DNA of 64,000 nucleotides from Marinomonas ushuaiensis DSM 15871 (lineage in GTDB: Bacteria; Pseudomonadota; Gammaproteobacteria; Pseudomonadales; Marinomonadaceae): positions 1-64,000 of the forward strand of contig NZ_JAMB01000010.1 in the NCBI RefSeq assembly GCF_000521805.1, in the 5' to 3' direction. The number at the start of each line of letters is the position of its first letter. Position 1 is the stretch's first letter. Positions 45,274 through 55,027 of the stretch are shown here, one piece after another. The position numbers and the translations under genes are program-made. Below the pieces are notes generated by a model that did not search any database, had not been told where the DNA came from, and saw only the letters and a program-made list of their open reading frames with translations.

Positions 45274-46116
45274 TTATTCCGGTGTAATCCAGGTAGCTTG
45301 GTAACTCATTTCATCATCTTCTGCCAAAATTTTGCTAAGAGCAGGTAGAAATTCTTTGGCTTCTTTTTCTAAAGTCCAAGGTGGATTGACGATAATCATA
45401 CCGCTTCCTGCCATGCCTCGTTCTTGCTCTGTGTTTCGAATACAAAGTTCAAGTAATAACACACTTCGAATATTAGTCGCTTTTACATCGCGTATTAAGT
45501 CATTTGCTTGTAGACGGTTTAATACTGGATACCAGATAGCATAAGTACCTTGAGGAAAGCGCTTATATCCGTCTTCCAATGCACGTACAACATACTGGTA
45601 GTCTTTTTTAACCTCGTATGGAGGATCCATTAAGACAAAACCGCGTTTTTGTGGTGGAGGTAACATGGCTTTAACAGCAGCAAATCCATCACTCTTTGAA
45701 ACATTGGCTTTGCGTTTATTCGGGAATAACGCCGCTAGTGTTGGATAGTCATTTGGATGCAATTCGCATAAGTGTAACTTGTCTTTCTGGCGCACATAGT
45801 AATCTACAATTTTTGGGCTGCCGGGGTAATACTCTAAATCATCGCTAGTGTTCATTTCTCTGACGATATCTAACAAAGCATCAACGGGTTCAGGTAAGTT
45901 TTTTTCTGTTAGTAAGCGAGCAATGCCTGAGTGAAACTCTTTGTTTTTTTGTGCTTGCTCAGAACTCAGTGAGTATTGGCCGATACCTGCATGTGTGTCC
46001 AAATAAAAAAAAGGCGCGTCTTTTTTGACGAAGTGACGGCATATTTGACTGACGACAAGATGTTTCAAAATGTCGGCATGATTACCTGCATGATAGATAT
46101 GGCGGTAGCTAAGCAT
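45274..46116 (-). CDS. rlmJ: 23S rRNA (adenine2030-N6)-methyltransferase RlmJ
   Basis: 280 residues: MLSYRHIYHAGNHADILKHLVV start, YLDTHAGIGQY for SAM, GSPKIVDYYVRQKD, and the catalytic DPPYEVKKDY. Makes m6A2030 in 23S rRNA. It lies between the PAS-GGDEF gene and ilvD, all on the minus strand, but with a terminator after ilvD that separates the two. Confidence 0.93.
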   Translation of the reverse strand: MLSYRHIYHAGNHADILKHLVVSQICRHFVKKDAPFFYLDTHAGIGQYSLSSEQAQKNKEFHSGIARLLTEKNLPEPVDALLDIVREMNTSDDLEYYPGSPKIVDYYVRQKDKLHLCELHPNDYPTLAALFPNKRKANVSKSDGFAAVKAMLPPPQKRGFVLMDPPYEVKKDYQYVVRALEDGYKRFPQGTYAIWYPVLNRLQANDLIRDVKATNIRSVLLLELCIRNTEQERGMAGSGMIIVNPPWTLEKEAKEFLPALSKILAEDDEMSYQATWITPE

Positions 46117-46138
46117 AAATACTCTAAAGGGTGTGGTT

Positions 46139-46178
46139 TAAAAAAACATGGCTATGAAATACAGTATCCCATAGCCAT
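46139..46178 (-). terminator. Terminator after ilvD (minus strand)
   Basis: On the minus strand, AATGGCTATG and CATAGCCAT form a 9-10-base stem around a 13-base loop, followed directly by seven T residues. Confidence 0.8.
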
Positions 46179-46190
46179 TTTATATTATTA

Positions 46191-46222
46191 ATTTGGTTAC
46201 ATGATCAATCATGTAACCAAAT
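46191..46222. repeat. 32-bp perfect palindrome between ilvD and its terminator
   Basis: ATTTGGTTACATGAT (46191-46205) and its exact complement ATCATGTAACCAAAT (46208-46222) flank only two bases. It lies 22 bases after the ilvD stop and before the T-run hairpin. There is no T-run of its own. Function unknown; could be an extra hairpin for transcript stability or a protein site. Confidence 0.85.
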
Positions 46223-46244
46223 GACGTTACTTAGAGCTAGATAA

Positions 46245-48092
46245 CTAATCTTCTAGTAAATCTAAGTTTCGTATAGCGCCTTTGTCGGCACTGGTCGCAA
46301 AATGCGCATAGACTTTTAGTGCTGGTGTGACTTTACGGGGGCGATATTCCACAGGTTTCCACGCTGTTTTTCCTTTTGCGTCCATTGCCGCTCGACGAGT
46401 GGCAAGTTCTTCATCAGAAAGTAGAACATTGATGGTACGATTTGGAATGTCGATACGGATAATGTCACCATTTTCAACGAGGCCAATGGCTCCACCTGAT
46501 GCCGCTTCTGGAGAAACGTGGCCAATTGATAGACCAGATGTGCCGCCAGAGAAACGACCGTCAGTTAACAGTGCACAGGCTTTGCCCAATCCTTTGGATT
46601 TGATGTAAGACGTTGGGTAAAGCATTTCTTGCATTCCCGGCCCGCCTTTAGGGCCTTCGTAGCGGACAATAACGACGTCGCCGGCTTTAACTTTATCATC
46701 CAAGATGTTTTTAACCGCTTCATCTTGTGACTCAGTGATATGAGCTGGACCTTCGAAGACCAAGCAGGATTCGTCTACGCCAGCACTTTTAACCACGCAG
46801 CCATCTAAAGCAATGTTGCCATAAAGTATCGCTAGACCACCTTCTAGTGAGAAAGCGTGCTCTAGAGAACGAATACAGCCGTTCTCACGATCTCCGTCTA
46901 GTGTTGGCCAGCGAGTCGCTTGGCTGAACGCAGTTTGTGTTGGAATACCAGCAGGGCCAGCTTTGTAGAATTGCATTACTTCTGGCGTAGGTGAACGCAT
47001 GATGTCCCACGTTTTTAATGCTTCTTCCATGGTTTTAGAATGCACCGTGTGTACTTGATTGTGCAATAAACCGGCACGATCAAGCTCACCTAATAATGCG
47101 AAAATGCCGCCCGCTCTATGAACGTCTTCAACATGATACAGCGGCGAATTTGGGGCTACTTTACAGAGTTGAGGAATGTTACGTGATAAACGGTCGATGT
47201 CTTTCATAGTGAAATCAACACCAGCTTCGTTCGCCAAGGCCAATAAATGCAGAATGGTATTAGATGATCCGCCCATGGCAATATCAAGCGTCATAGCGTT
47301 TTCAAAGGCTTCAAATGATGCAATGGCTCTTGGTGCCCAATGCGCTTCATCTTGCTCGTAAAAGCGTTTTGTAATATCAACAATTCTGTGTCCTGCTTCT
47401 TCAAACAAACTGCGACGGTCAGCATGTGTTGCCAACATTGTGCCGTTGCCTGGCAAACTCAAACCGAGCGCTTCCGTTAAGCAGTTCATGGAGTTTGCTG
47501 TAAACATACCAGAACAAGAGCCACAGGTCGGGCATGCAGAACGTTCGTATTCAGCAACTTTTTCATCACTCGCGCTATCATCAACAGCGATTACCATAGC
47601 ATCAACAAGATCAAGCTTATGCTCTGATAGTTTTGTTTTGCCGGCTTCCATTGGTCCACCAGAAACAAAAATAACAGGAATGTTCAGACGCATAGCGGCC
47701 ATTAGCATTCCTGGAGTGATTTTGTCGCAATTTGAGATACAAACTAACGCATCAGCGCAGTGTGCGTTCACCATGTATTCAACAGAGTCAGCAATCAAAT
47801 CACGTGACGGAAGGCTATATAGCATGCCGTCATGACCCATTGCGATACCGTCATCAACAGCAATAGTATTAAATTCTTTGGCAACGCCACCGGCCTTTTC
47901 TATTTCACGAGCAACAAGTTGTCCCATATCTTTAAGGTGGACATGACCTGGTACAAATTGAGTGAAAGAGTTCGCGACGGCAATAATTGGTTTTTGAAAA
48001 TCGTCGTCTTTCATTCCTGTTGCGCGCCATAGAGCACGAGCACCTGCCATATTACGGCCTGAGGTGGTTGTTTTGGAGCGATATACTGGCAT
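46245..48092 (-). CDS. ilvD: Dihydroxy-acid dehydratase
   Basis: 615 residues from ATG 48092 ([22 protein letters not shown]), matching the usual length of about 616; the open frame 26 codons upstream is not family sequence. Fe-S and metal-site motifs [13 protein letters not shown] and [16 protein letters not shown] are intact. It dehydrates dihydroxy acids in isoleucine/valine synthesis. ilvC and ilvY lie 14 kb away in this window. Confidence 0.97.
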   Translation of the reverse strand: MPVYRSKTTTSGRNMAGARALWRATGMKDDDFQKPIIAVANSFTQFVPGHVHLKDMGQLVAREIEKAGGVAKEFNTIAVDDGIAMGHDGMLYSLPSRDLIADSVEYMVNAHCADALVCISNCDKITPGMLMAAMRLNIPVIFVSGGPMEAGKTKLSEHKLDLVDAMVIAVDDSASDEKVAEYERSACPTCGSCSGMFTANSMNCLTEALGLSLPGNGTMLATHADRRSLFEEAGHRIVDITKRFYEQDEAHWAPRAIASFEAFENAMTLDIAMGGSSNTILHLLALANEAGVDFTMKDIDRLSRNIPQLCKVAPNSPLYHVEDVHRAGGIFALLGELDRAGLLHNQVHTVHSKTMEEALKTWDIMRSPTPEVMQFYKAGPAGIPTQTAFSQATRWPTLDGDRENGCIRSLEHAFSLEGGLAILYGNIALDGCVVKSAGVDESCLVFEGPAHITESQDEAVKNILDDKVKAGDVVIVRYEGPKGGPGMQEMLYPTSYIKSKGLGKACALLTDGRFSGGTSGLSIGHVSPEAASGGAIGLVENGDIIRIDIPNRTINVLLSDEELATRRAAMDAKGKTAWKPVEYRPRKVTPALKVYAHFATSADKGAIRNLDLLED

Positions 48093-48236
48093 TTTTTTCC
48101 CCACAGATAGATATTTTATATTTATATAGTTACTTATATTACCAAGTTTATTGTCTGTGCCCAATGGCAATTTTAAGACAATATTGAGACACTGTAGAAA
48201 TAGGATGATTACACTTTTTCTTGAGACGAAAATTAT

Positions 48237-49454
48237 ATGACAGACAATGTATTGTTAGATTACTCAAATGTTGCGCTAGCACGGCAGCCAATTGTAGACA
48301 GTCGCCTTACAGTCATGGGTTATGAGCTTCTATATAGAAAGCGTGCAACATCGATTGAAGCGGATGTAATGGATGACGTCAGTGCAACTGCTCAAGTTAT
48401 TTCTGCCAGTATTTTTGAAATAGGTATGGAAAATATTGTCGGATCAAATAAAGCCTTTATTAACTTTCCTAGAGCTTGTTTATTGAGTCCTAGTGGCATA
48501 CCGATCAATAAAGATAATGTCGTGGTCGAAGTGTTAGAGAATGCAGGGTTTGATGCTGTTTTATTGTCTTCTTTACGACGTTGGTCCAAGGAAGGCTGTT
48601 CTATCGCTTTAGATGATTTTGTCTTTGAGAGTAAATTAACGCCTTTTGTTGAGTTGGCAGATTACATAAAATTAGATGTTTTAGCCTTGGGTCATGATGG
48701 TATCCACAAGCAAGTTGAAGCGCTTAGAGGGTTTGACGTCAAAATCATTGCTGAAAAGGTGGAAACTTGGGAGGACTATCAGTTCTGTCGTTTACTTGGC
48801 ATAGAATACTTTCAAGGTTACTTTTTTGAAAAACCTGAAATGATTACAAGCAAAGCCTCTAAAGTGAACAGCATGACGTTGTTACAGCTCATGTCTTCGT
48901 TATTAAATACATCAAGTGATATCGCTGAATTAGAGCAAATCGTTAGTCAAGATGCTGGGTTAGTGCATAAGTTGCTGCGTTATTTAAACTCTCCTATGAC
49001 AGGGTTGGTTGCTTCTGTCGATTCTGTTCGTTTAGCCATAATGTTAATTGGTGTCAATCAACTAAAGTCATTAACAAATCTACTACTAATGTCGGAAATG
49101 GTAGGAGACAGAGGTGTATTGCTTGAGCAGATTATGGTTCGAGCCAAGCACGCTGAGCTGTTTGCTGAAAGCCGGGGTTATGATAATCAAGATAAATACT
49201 TTCTTGCGGGTATGTTATCTATGATAGATGTCTGTACCGGAATCAAGTTAGAGACTGTTCTTGGCGAATTGCCTTTACCTAGCGAATTTATTAACGCAAT
49301 TATTCACCGATCTGGTCGAGTTGGTGATGCTTTGAATCTAGTTGAGTGTTATAGCAATGGCGGTACTATTCAAAATCAACAAGATTTCGATGGTTTGAAG
49401 GTAACATATTTTGCCGCTGTTAAATGGGTTGATGAGTTTCTTGTTGCTGTGTGA
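48237..49454 (+). CDS. EAL-HDOD signalling protein, probably non-catalytic EAL
   Basis: 405 residues. An EAL-type domain (15-200) starts with [19 protein letters not shown], in which EAL is replaced by ELL; DDF is followed by Val instead of Gly (LDDFVFES). An HDOD domain fills 205-400 ([25 protein letters not shown]). This YuxH/CdgJ-type layout is linked in other bacteria to motility and biofilm regulation. Phosphodiesterase activity is doubtful. Divergent from ilvD. Confidence 0.85.
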   Translation: MTDNVLLDYSNVALARQPIVDSRLTVMGYELLYRKRATSIEADVMDDVSATAQVISASIFEIGMENIVGSNKAFINFPRACLLSPSGIPINKDNVVVEVLENAGFDAVLLSSLRRWSKEGCSIALDDFVFESKLTPFVELADYIKLDVLALGHDGIHKQVEALRGFDVKIIAEKVETWEDYQFCRLLGIEYFQGYFFEKPEMITSKASKVNSMTLLQLMSSLLNTSSDIAELEQIVSQDAGLVHKLLRYLNSPMTGLVASVDSVRLAIMLIGVNQLKSLTNLLLMSEMVGDRGVLLEQIMVRAKHAELFAESRGYDNQDKYFLAGMLSMIDVCTGIKLETVLGELPLPSEFINAIIHRSGRVGDALNLVECYSNGGTIQNQQDFDGLKVTYFAAVKWVDEFLVAV

Positions 49455-49843
49455 CTTATAGTTTTATTTCTGAATTAAAATCATTCGTAATCCCTTTCCT
49501 ACATGGCTGTAGGTGTTTTCTTTTTTTCATGTAAATTAAAGCAACATCGCAATCAATTAAAATTTAACCTATTGATATATATGATTAAAATAGATTTCCT
49601 CCTTTTTTTCTTGTGCTTGATTGTAAGTTCGAACCTGTTAAATTGTGTAAATTCAAATGGACTTCAAGAATGAAGATGAGCATATGGAATGCATAATAAC
49701 ACCTAGAATAGTGTTTAAAGAGCGAACTGGATGTTCGAGAGCAATGGAAAGCTAAAATGGATCATTTGGATTCTTCATGGAAGAAAAAAACAGTGATGTT
49801 TTACTTATAGGATGAGTAGCTGAAAGGGATTTAAGCAAAATGT
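49455..49843 (+). ncRNA. Candidate small-RNA or small-ORF locus ending in an orphan terminator
   Basis: A 390-base stretch without a recognised gene lies before a strong plus-strand terminator (49844-49868), too far from the preceding stop (49454) to be its ordinary end. Only short ORFs are present: 17 codons (ATG in AAAATGGATCATTTGG) and 21 codons (ATG in GGATGTTCGAG). A small RNA is the simplest reading; the 5' end is not defined. Confidence 0.35.
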
Positions 49844-49868
49844 AGGTGGCCTTTGGTCACCTTTTTTT
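49844..49868 (+). terminator. Orphan terminator, plus strand
   Basis: AGGTGGCC, loop TTT, GGTCACCT (one G-T pair), then seven T residues. No plus-strand gene ends within 390 bases upstream. Confidence 0.85.
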
Positions 49869-49891
49869 GTTTATAAATATATTCCACACAT

Positions 49892-49921
49892 AAAAAAAGC
49901 GACATGTAAGTCGCTTTTTTT
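49892..49921 (-). terminator. Terminator after fdxA
   Basis: AAAAAAAGCGAC, ATGTAA, GTCGCTTTTTTT: the A-run becomes a T-run on the minus strand, 15 bases after the fdxA stop. It could also work in the plus direction. Confidence 0.85.
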
Positions 49922-49935
49922 GTGAGAAGCGGTAA

Positions 49936-50259
49936 TTAGCGTTCTAGATGCTCTAATTTATCTTCTACGCCATCCCATTGTGCTGCATCAGGAAGTGCGT
50001 CTTTTTTCTCAGCTATATTTGGCCAAATCATAGCAAGGTCTTTATTTAATTCTACGAACACTTCTTGATCTTCAGGCAGTTCGTCTTCAGAGAAAATAGC
50101 ATTTGCTGGGCACTCAGGTTCACATAAGGCGCAATCAATACACTCGTCAGGGTTAATTGCTAAAAAATTCGGGCCTTCGTAGAAACAGTCAACAGGACAA
50201 ACTTCTACGCAGTCTGTGTATTTGCAACGAATGCAGTTATCGGTAACGATGAAAGCCAT
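49936..50259 (-). CDS. fdxA: Seven-iron ferredoxin FdxA
   Basis: 107 residues with two Fe-S motifs: [17 protein letters not shown] (3Fe-4S plus 4Fe-4S pattern) and [16 protein letters not shown]. The C-terminal extension ([22 protein letters not shown]) is typical of the FdxA family. Electron carrier, partner unknown. Follows mutS on the same strand, as in Pseudomonas. Confidence 0.94.
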   Translation of the reverse strand: MAFIVTDNCIRCKYTDCVEVCPVDCFYEGPNFLAINPDECIDCALCEPECPANAIFSEDELPEDQEVFVELNKDLAMIWPNIAEKKDALPDAAQWDGVEDKLEHLER

Positions 50260-50377
50260 TCGACTTCTCCTTACAAGCTATAAAAATGATTGCGCACTAT
50301 TTTAGAGGTATAGACCATTTGTCAGCAAGCAACAATCGTAAATACTCTACATTTATCTGATATTAGCTTATACCAAC

Positions 50378-53014
50378 TTATAATTGAGACTTTAGCTTAT
50401 AGAGGGCATTCATCGCCTCTAAAGGCGTCATATTGTCTAAATCCAGTTCGGTTATAGCTGTTTTCAATGTACTTTGTTCTACCTGAGCAAATAGATCCGC
50501 TTGCATTGGGTGGTACGCTAAACTGTTTTCTTCTATTTTTTTCGCTGATGGTTTTGCCGCAATACTGTTGTCAGAAATATTAATCGGTGCATCAATACCT
50601 GTTACGACTTCTAACTCTTTGAGCTTTAGTTTCGCATGACTGATCACGCCTCTAGGAACACCGGCTAACTGGGCTACTTGCAGTCCATAAGATTGACTCG
50701 CTGGCCCCTCGTGAACCTTATGAAGAAAGACAATGTCGTCTTCATATTCTGTTGCGGTTAAATGAACGTTTGCGGCGTTTTCTAATTGATCAGCAAGCGT
50801 AGTTAACTCGAAATAGTGTGTGGCAAAAAGGACATAGCATTTCAGTTCTTTTGCTAAATAATCAACCGCCGCCCAGGCTAAAGACAATCCGTCGAAAGTA
50901 CTGGTGCCGCGTCCGACTTCATCCATTAACACTAAGCTGTTTTTACTGGCGTTATTTAAAATGTTGGCGGTTTCTGTCATCTCGACCATGAAGGTTGAAC
51001 GTCCACCGGCAAGGTCATCGGATGATCCCATACGAGTGAAAATACGATCGACCACCGAAATAGAGGTGGATTCAGCTGGTACAAAACAGCCCGTATGAGC
51101 CAATAAAGTAATCAAGGCTATTTGACGCATGTAAGTGGACTTACCACCCATATTTGGACCTGTAATCATCAACAGCGAACGTTTTTCATTGAGTTCAAGG
51201 TCATTGGGTACAAAAGCTTCAGAGATAACCGCCTCAACCACAGGATGGCGACCACCAGTGATTTGAATACCACCATTATTGTGAAGAGTTGGGCAGGTTA
51301 AATTCAAGGCATCTGCACGCTCAGCAAAGTTATTGAGTATGTCGAGCTGAGCAAGCGCTTGGCTGGTGGTTTGTAACTCGCTTAATGTCTGGTTCAGCAA
51401 ATCCAATAAGGCTTCATAGAGTTCTTTCTCTCTTGCCAGCGATTTAGATTTCGCGCTTAACGCTCTGTCTTCAAAGGTTTTCAATTCAGGCGTAATAAAG
51501 CGTTCAGCGTTTTTCAATGTTTGGCGACGAATGTACTCTACTGGTGCTTGGTCTGAATGCAGTCTGCTAATCTCAATGTAATAACCGTGGACGCGGTTGA
51601 AACCTACTTTTAGTGAGCTGATACCTGTGCGTTCTTTTTCACTGCGTTCCATTTCAGCAAGGTAATCGGATGCGTTAGTCGATAAGGACAGTAACTCGTC
51701 AAGTTCGTCATCGTATCCTTTGGTAAAAACACCGCCGTCACGAACCACGGAAGGTGGGTTTTCGACCAAAGCTTTTATCAAAGTGGCCGTTATTTCTGGC
51801 TGAGCAATAATGCGCTGATTAAGTTGAGATAAACGCTCTGACTTTGAATTTGTGAGTAATTCATTAATGTCAGGTACGGCTTCTAGTGCAAGTCGCAGAC
51901 GTAATAAATCTCTTGGACGTGCAGAACGTAAAGCAACTCGTGACAATATGCGTTCTAAGTCTCCGACTTTTTTCAAAGGCGTTGTAAAGTTGTAATAGGT
52001 TTGGTTTTCTTTTAGCGCAGCAACGGCTTGTTGGCGAGATTGAATTTCATTGAGGTCACGAATCGGCGTATGCAACCAACGTTTTAATAAACGGCTGCCC
52101 ATTGGTGTTGCGCATTCATCTAATACTTCAACAAGTGTATTAGTTGTGCCTCCCGTTAAATTGACATCAATTTCTAGATTGCGTCGAGTGGCACCATCAA
52201 TTAATACCGAGTCGTCTTTGTGTTCAACCATAATAGATTGAATATGAGGTAATGCTGAACGTTGAGTATCTTTCGCGTATTGCAGTAACGCGCCAGCCGA
52301 AGCAATTGCAGAGGTTAACGGTTCACAACCAAAACCGGATAAATCCTTAGTATTAAACTGTTGGATTAATTGGCGGTAGCTGGACTCATAGTCGAAATGC
52401 CAAGGTCCAAGTTCGGAAACGCCTTTTTCTAATTTTAATAGATCTCGTGCTGGGAAATCTTCAGAAATCAGAATTTCCATAGGAGACAAACGTTGTAATT
52501 CACTAGACAACGCTTCGTGACCGTCTACTTCAAATAAACAAAAACGGCCGCTGGCCATGTCTAGATAAGAGAATCCAAACACATCTAAGCCTTTACGTGT
52601 CTGGTGGGCAAGCGAGAGTAAAAGGTTCTCACGTTTTTCTTCTAGGAAGGCTTCATCACTGATGGTGCCAGGTGTCACAATTCGAGCTATTTTTCTTTCT
52701 ACAGGGCCTTTGCTTGTGGCTGGATCTCCCGTTTGTTCTGCAATCACAACAGACTCGCCCATGCGAACTAAGCGTGCTATGTAGTTCTCTGCAGCGTGAT
52801 AAGGGATGCCTGCCATTGGAATAGGCTTTCCGCCAGAATGTCCGCGAGATGTGAGGGTGATATCAAGTAATTGAGAGGCACGTTTTGCATCATCATAGAA
52901 AATTTCGTAAAAATCGCCCATACGATAAAATAGCAGTTGGTTTGGATGCTCAGATTTGAGGCCGAAGTATTGGCGCATCATAGGCGTGTGATTATCTGCT
53001 GATGTCTTACTCAT
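50378..53014 (-). CDS. mutS: DNA mismatch repair protein MutS
   Basis: 878 residues. Mismatch-contacting Phe-X-Glu in [17 protein letters not shown], connector and lever domains, then the ATPase with Walker [26 protein letters not shown] and ATHYFEL. The C-terminus (EALNALYKL-type, here [15 protein letters not shown]) is the tetramerisation helix. Recognises mismatches and recruits MutL. Divergent from pncC-recA. Confidence 0.97.
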   Translation of the reverse strand: MSKTSADNHTPMMRQYFGLKSEHPNQLLFYRMGDFYEIFYDDAKRASQLLDITLTSRGHSGGKPIPMAGIPYHAAENYIARLVRMGESVVIAEQTGDPATSKGPVERKIARIVTPGTISDEAFLEEKRENLLLSLAHQTRKGLDVFGFSYLDMASGRFCLFEVDGHEALSSELQRLSPMEILISEDFPARDLLKLEKGVSELGPWHFDYESSYRQLIQQFNTKDLSGFGCEPLTSAIASAGALLQYAKDTQRSALPHIQSIMVEHKDDSVLIDGATRRNLEIDVNLTGGTTNTLVEVLDECATPMGSRLLKRWLHTPIRDLNEIQSRQQAVAALKENQTYYNFTTPLKKVGDLERILSRVALRSARPRDLLRLRLALEAVPDINELLTNSKSERLSQLNQRIIAQPEITATLIKALVENPPSVVRDGGVFTKGYDDELDELLSLSTNASDYLAEMERSEKERTGISSLKVGFNRVHGYYIEISRLHSDQAPVEYIRRQTLKNAERFITPELKTFEDRALSAKSKSLAREKELYEALLDLLNQTLSELQTTSQALAQLDILNNFAERADALNLTCPTLHNNGGIQITGGRHPVVEAVISEAFVPNDLELNEKRSLLMITGPNMGGKSTYMRQIALITLLAHTGCFVPAESTSISVVDRIFTRMGSSDDLAGGRSTFMVEMTETANILNNASKNSLVLMDEVGRGTSTFDGLSLAWAAVDYLAKELKCYVLFATHYFELTTLADQLENAANVHLTATEYEDDIVFLHKVHEGPASQSYGLQVAQLAGVPRGVISHAKLKLKELEVVTGIDAPINISDNSIAAKPSAKKIEENSLAYHPMQADLFAQVEQSTLKTAITELDLDNMTPLEAMNALYKLKSQL

Positions 53015-53091
53015 TGTACTGCTCGATTGTGATCTGAAAAATAGAGCGTTATTCTACGGGATATTCGCACAGTATTTAAGGGATAGACGTA

Positions 53092-53586
53092 ATGAATCAG
53101 ATGCAAAAAATGACATTAATAGCAAAACGCATTGGTGGCTTATTACAAGACAAAGGTCATCTTCTAGTGACAGCAGAATCTTGTACGGGCGGTCTCATTG
53201 GTGCTGTGTGTACAGAAATAGCTGGCAGTTCAGCTTGGTTTTATGGTGGTGTTATTAGTTATGCAAATGAAGCCAAGATGCAAGGATTGTCAGTTAAAGC
53301 CGAGACGTTAGCGGCTTTTGGTGCTGTCTCTGAACAAACAGTAACGGAAATGTGTGCTGGTGCTTTACAGCTAGGCGGTAGTTTTTCTGTTGCGGTGAGC
53401 GGCGTCGCTGGGCCGGCTGGTGGCTCTGTAGAAAAGCCTGTCGGTTGTGTATACATAGGTTGGCAGATCGTAGGGCAAGAGGCTAAGGTTGTACGTCATC
53501 AATTTTCTGGTGATCGCCAAGCGATTAGAGAAGCGACTGTTTTAGCAGCATTGGAAGGTGTAGAAGAGCTATTAATAAACGTATAA
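53092..53586 (+). CDS. pncC: Nicotinamide-nucleotide amidohydrolase PncC (CinA C-terminal family)
   Basis: 164 residues: AESCTGGLIGAVCTEIAGSSAWF with the catalytic Ser, GVISYANEAKM, and AVSGVAGPAGGSVEKPVGCVYIGW. It deamidates NMN to NaMN in the pyridine-nucleotide cycle. Single CinA_C domain without the N-terminal CinA part, as in E. coli YgaD. It sits before recA, as in many gammaproteobacteria, with the recA LexA box 6 bases after its stop. Confidence 0.93.
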   Translation: MNQMQKMTLIAKRIGGLLQDKGHLLVTAESCTGGLIGAVCTEIAGSSAWFYGGVISYANEAKMQGLSVKAETLAAFGAVSEQTVTEMCAGALQLGGSFSVAVSGVAGPAGGSVEKPVGCVYIGWQIVGQEAKVVRHQFSGDRQAIREATVLAALEGVEELLINV

Positions 53587-53592
53587 AAATAA

Positions 53593-53612
53593 TACTGTTT
53601 TTATATACAGTA
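53593..53612 (+). promoter_or_regulatory. LexA operator (SOS box) before recA
   Basis: TACTGTTTTTATATACAGTA matches the LexA consensus TACTGTATATATATACAGTA with CTGT and ACAG halves both perfect. It lies 67 bases before the recA start and just after the pncC stop, giving recA its own SOS-controlled promoter. Confidence 0.92.
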
Positions 53613-53679
53613 TTTCTTGAGATTCTCAAAAAAAAACGATAGAGTTACTCCAACGAAAATTAGCCACAAGGATTTCATT

Positions 53680-54735
53680 ATGTCATCTATCGCAGACAAC
53701 AAGAAAAAAGCCCTAGACGCAGCGCTTTCTCAAATCGAGCGTCAATTTGGTAAAGGCGCCATCATGAAAATGGGTGAGGGTGCAAAACTTGATATTGATA
53801 CTGTTTCTACTGGGTCTTTAGGCTTGGATATTGCGCTAGGTGCAGGCGGTCTTCCTTATGGCCGAATCTGTGAAATCTACGGTCCAGAATCATCAGGTAA
53901 AACAACATTAACATTAAGTGTTATTGCGGAAGCTCAAAAGCAAGGTAAAACCTGTGCCTTTATTGATGCGGAGCACGCATTGGACCCTTCTTATGCAGAG
54001 AAACTAGGCGTCAATATTGCTGACCTTCTAATCTCTCAACCTGATACGGGTGAACAAGCACTTGAGATTGTTGATATGTTGGTACGTTCTAACAGTGTTG
54101 ACGTTATCATTGTTGACTCAGTAGCGGCTCTTGTACCTAAGTCTGAAATCGAAGGCGAAATGGGTAGCTCATCTGTTGGTGTTCAAGCACGTTTGCTATC
54201 ACAAGCAATGCGTAAACTAACCGGTTCTATTAAGAATGCTAACTGTCTTGTTATTTTCATTAACCAAATTCGTATGAAAATTGGTGTGATGTTTGGTAGC
54301 CCAGAAACCACAACCGGTGGTAACGCACTGAAATTTTACTCTTCTGTACGTTTGGATATCCGTCGTATTGGTTCGGTGAAACAAGGTGATGAAGTCATAG
54401 GTAATGAAACACGCGTAAAAGTGGTGAAAAACAAAATTGCACCTCCTTTCAAACAGGCCGAATTCCAAATTCACTATGGTGCGGGTATTTATCGCATGGG
54501 TGAGATTATTGATCTAGGCGTCAAACAAGGTTTTGTCGATAAAGCCGGAGCTTGGTATGCCTACGCAGGTAATAAAATTGGGCAAGGTAAAGCAAATGCC
54601 GCTCAATTTTTATCTGAAAACCCAGAAATTGCTCAAGAAATCGAAGCTAAGGTTCGTGAAGATTTATTGCCTAAAGATAAACCAGTAGCAGAAAAAGCTA
54701 ACGTGGCGGAAGAAGAGCCAAATGAATTGATTTAG
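53680..54735 (+). CDS. recA: Recombinase RecA
   Basis: 351 residues from ATG 53680 ([25 protein letters not shown] upstream). The open frame 21 codons further up is not family sequence. Walker [19 protein letters not shown]-like Walker [19 protein letters not shown] and L2 loop are present. The C-terminus is acidic (AEEEPNELI). It promotes strand exchange and LexA self-cleavage. Terminator follows. Confidence 0.98.
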   Translation: MSSIADNKKKALDAALSQIERQFGKGAIMKMGEGAKLDIDTVSTGSLGLDIALGAGGLPYGRICEIYGPESSGKTTLTLSVIAEAQKQGKTCAFIDAEHALDPSYAEKLGVNIADLLISQPDTGEQALEIVDMLVRSNSVDVIIVDSVAALVPKSEIEGEMGSSSVGVQARLLSQAMRKLTGSIKNANCLVIFINQIRMKIGVMFGSPETTTGGNALKFYSSVRLDIRRIGSVKQGDEVIGNETRVKVVKNKIAPPFKQAEFQIHYGAGIYRMGEIIDLGVKQGFVDKAGAWYAYAGNKIGQGKANAAQFLSENPEIAQEIEAKVREDLLPKDKPVAEKANVAEEEPNELI

Positions 54736-54761
54736 TCAATATGGCTAATGACGACATATTG

Positions 54762-54798
54762 AAAACGCTCGATGAAATTCATCGGGCGTTTTTTTTGG
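54762..54798 (+). terminator. Terminator after recA
   Basis: AAACGCTCGATGAA and TTCATCGGGCGTTT form a 14-base stem with one G-T pair, followed by a T-run. Confidence 0.9.
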
Positions 54799-54870
54799 CT
54801 TTATATAGAGCTTTTAGGTAAGTGAATTGTAATTTTAAAAGACTTAAAATGGTCTTTATGTTAAGTTTTT

Positions 54871-54940
54871 TTGAGATTGAGATTGAGATTGAGATTGAGA
54901 TTGAGATTGAGATTGAGATTGAGATTGAGATTGAGATTGA
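54871..54940 (+). repeat. 6-bp microsatellite TTGAGA, 11.7 copies
   Basis: Uninterrupted TTGAGA repeats span 70 bases, between the recA terminator and a diguanylate cyclase gene, 88 bases before its start. No -10/-35 pair sits inside it, but it may lie just upstream of the promoter. Confidence 0.95.
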
Positions 54941-55027
54941 TGTGGATAGATAAAATATTGTTGGATTAAAATTTTACCTGTTTATTTTTAGCATTGTTAT
55001 CATTAAAACATAATATTGGAACTTTTC

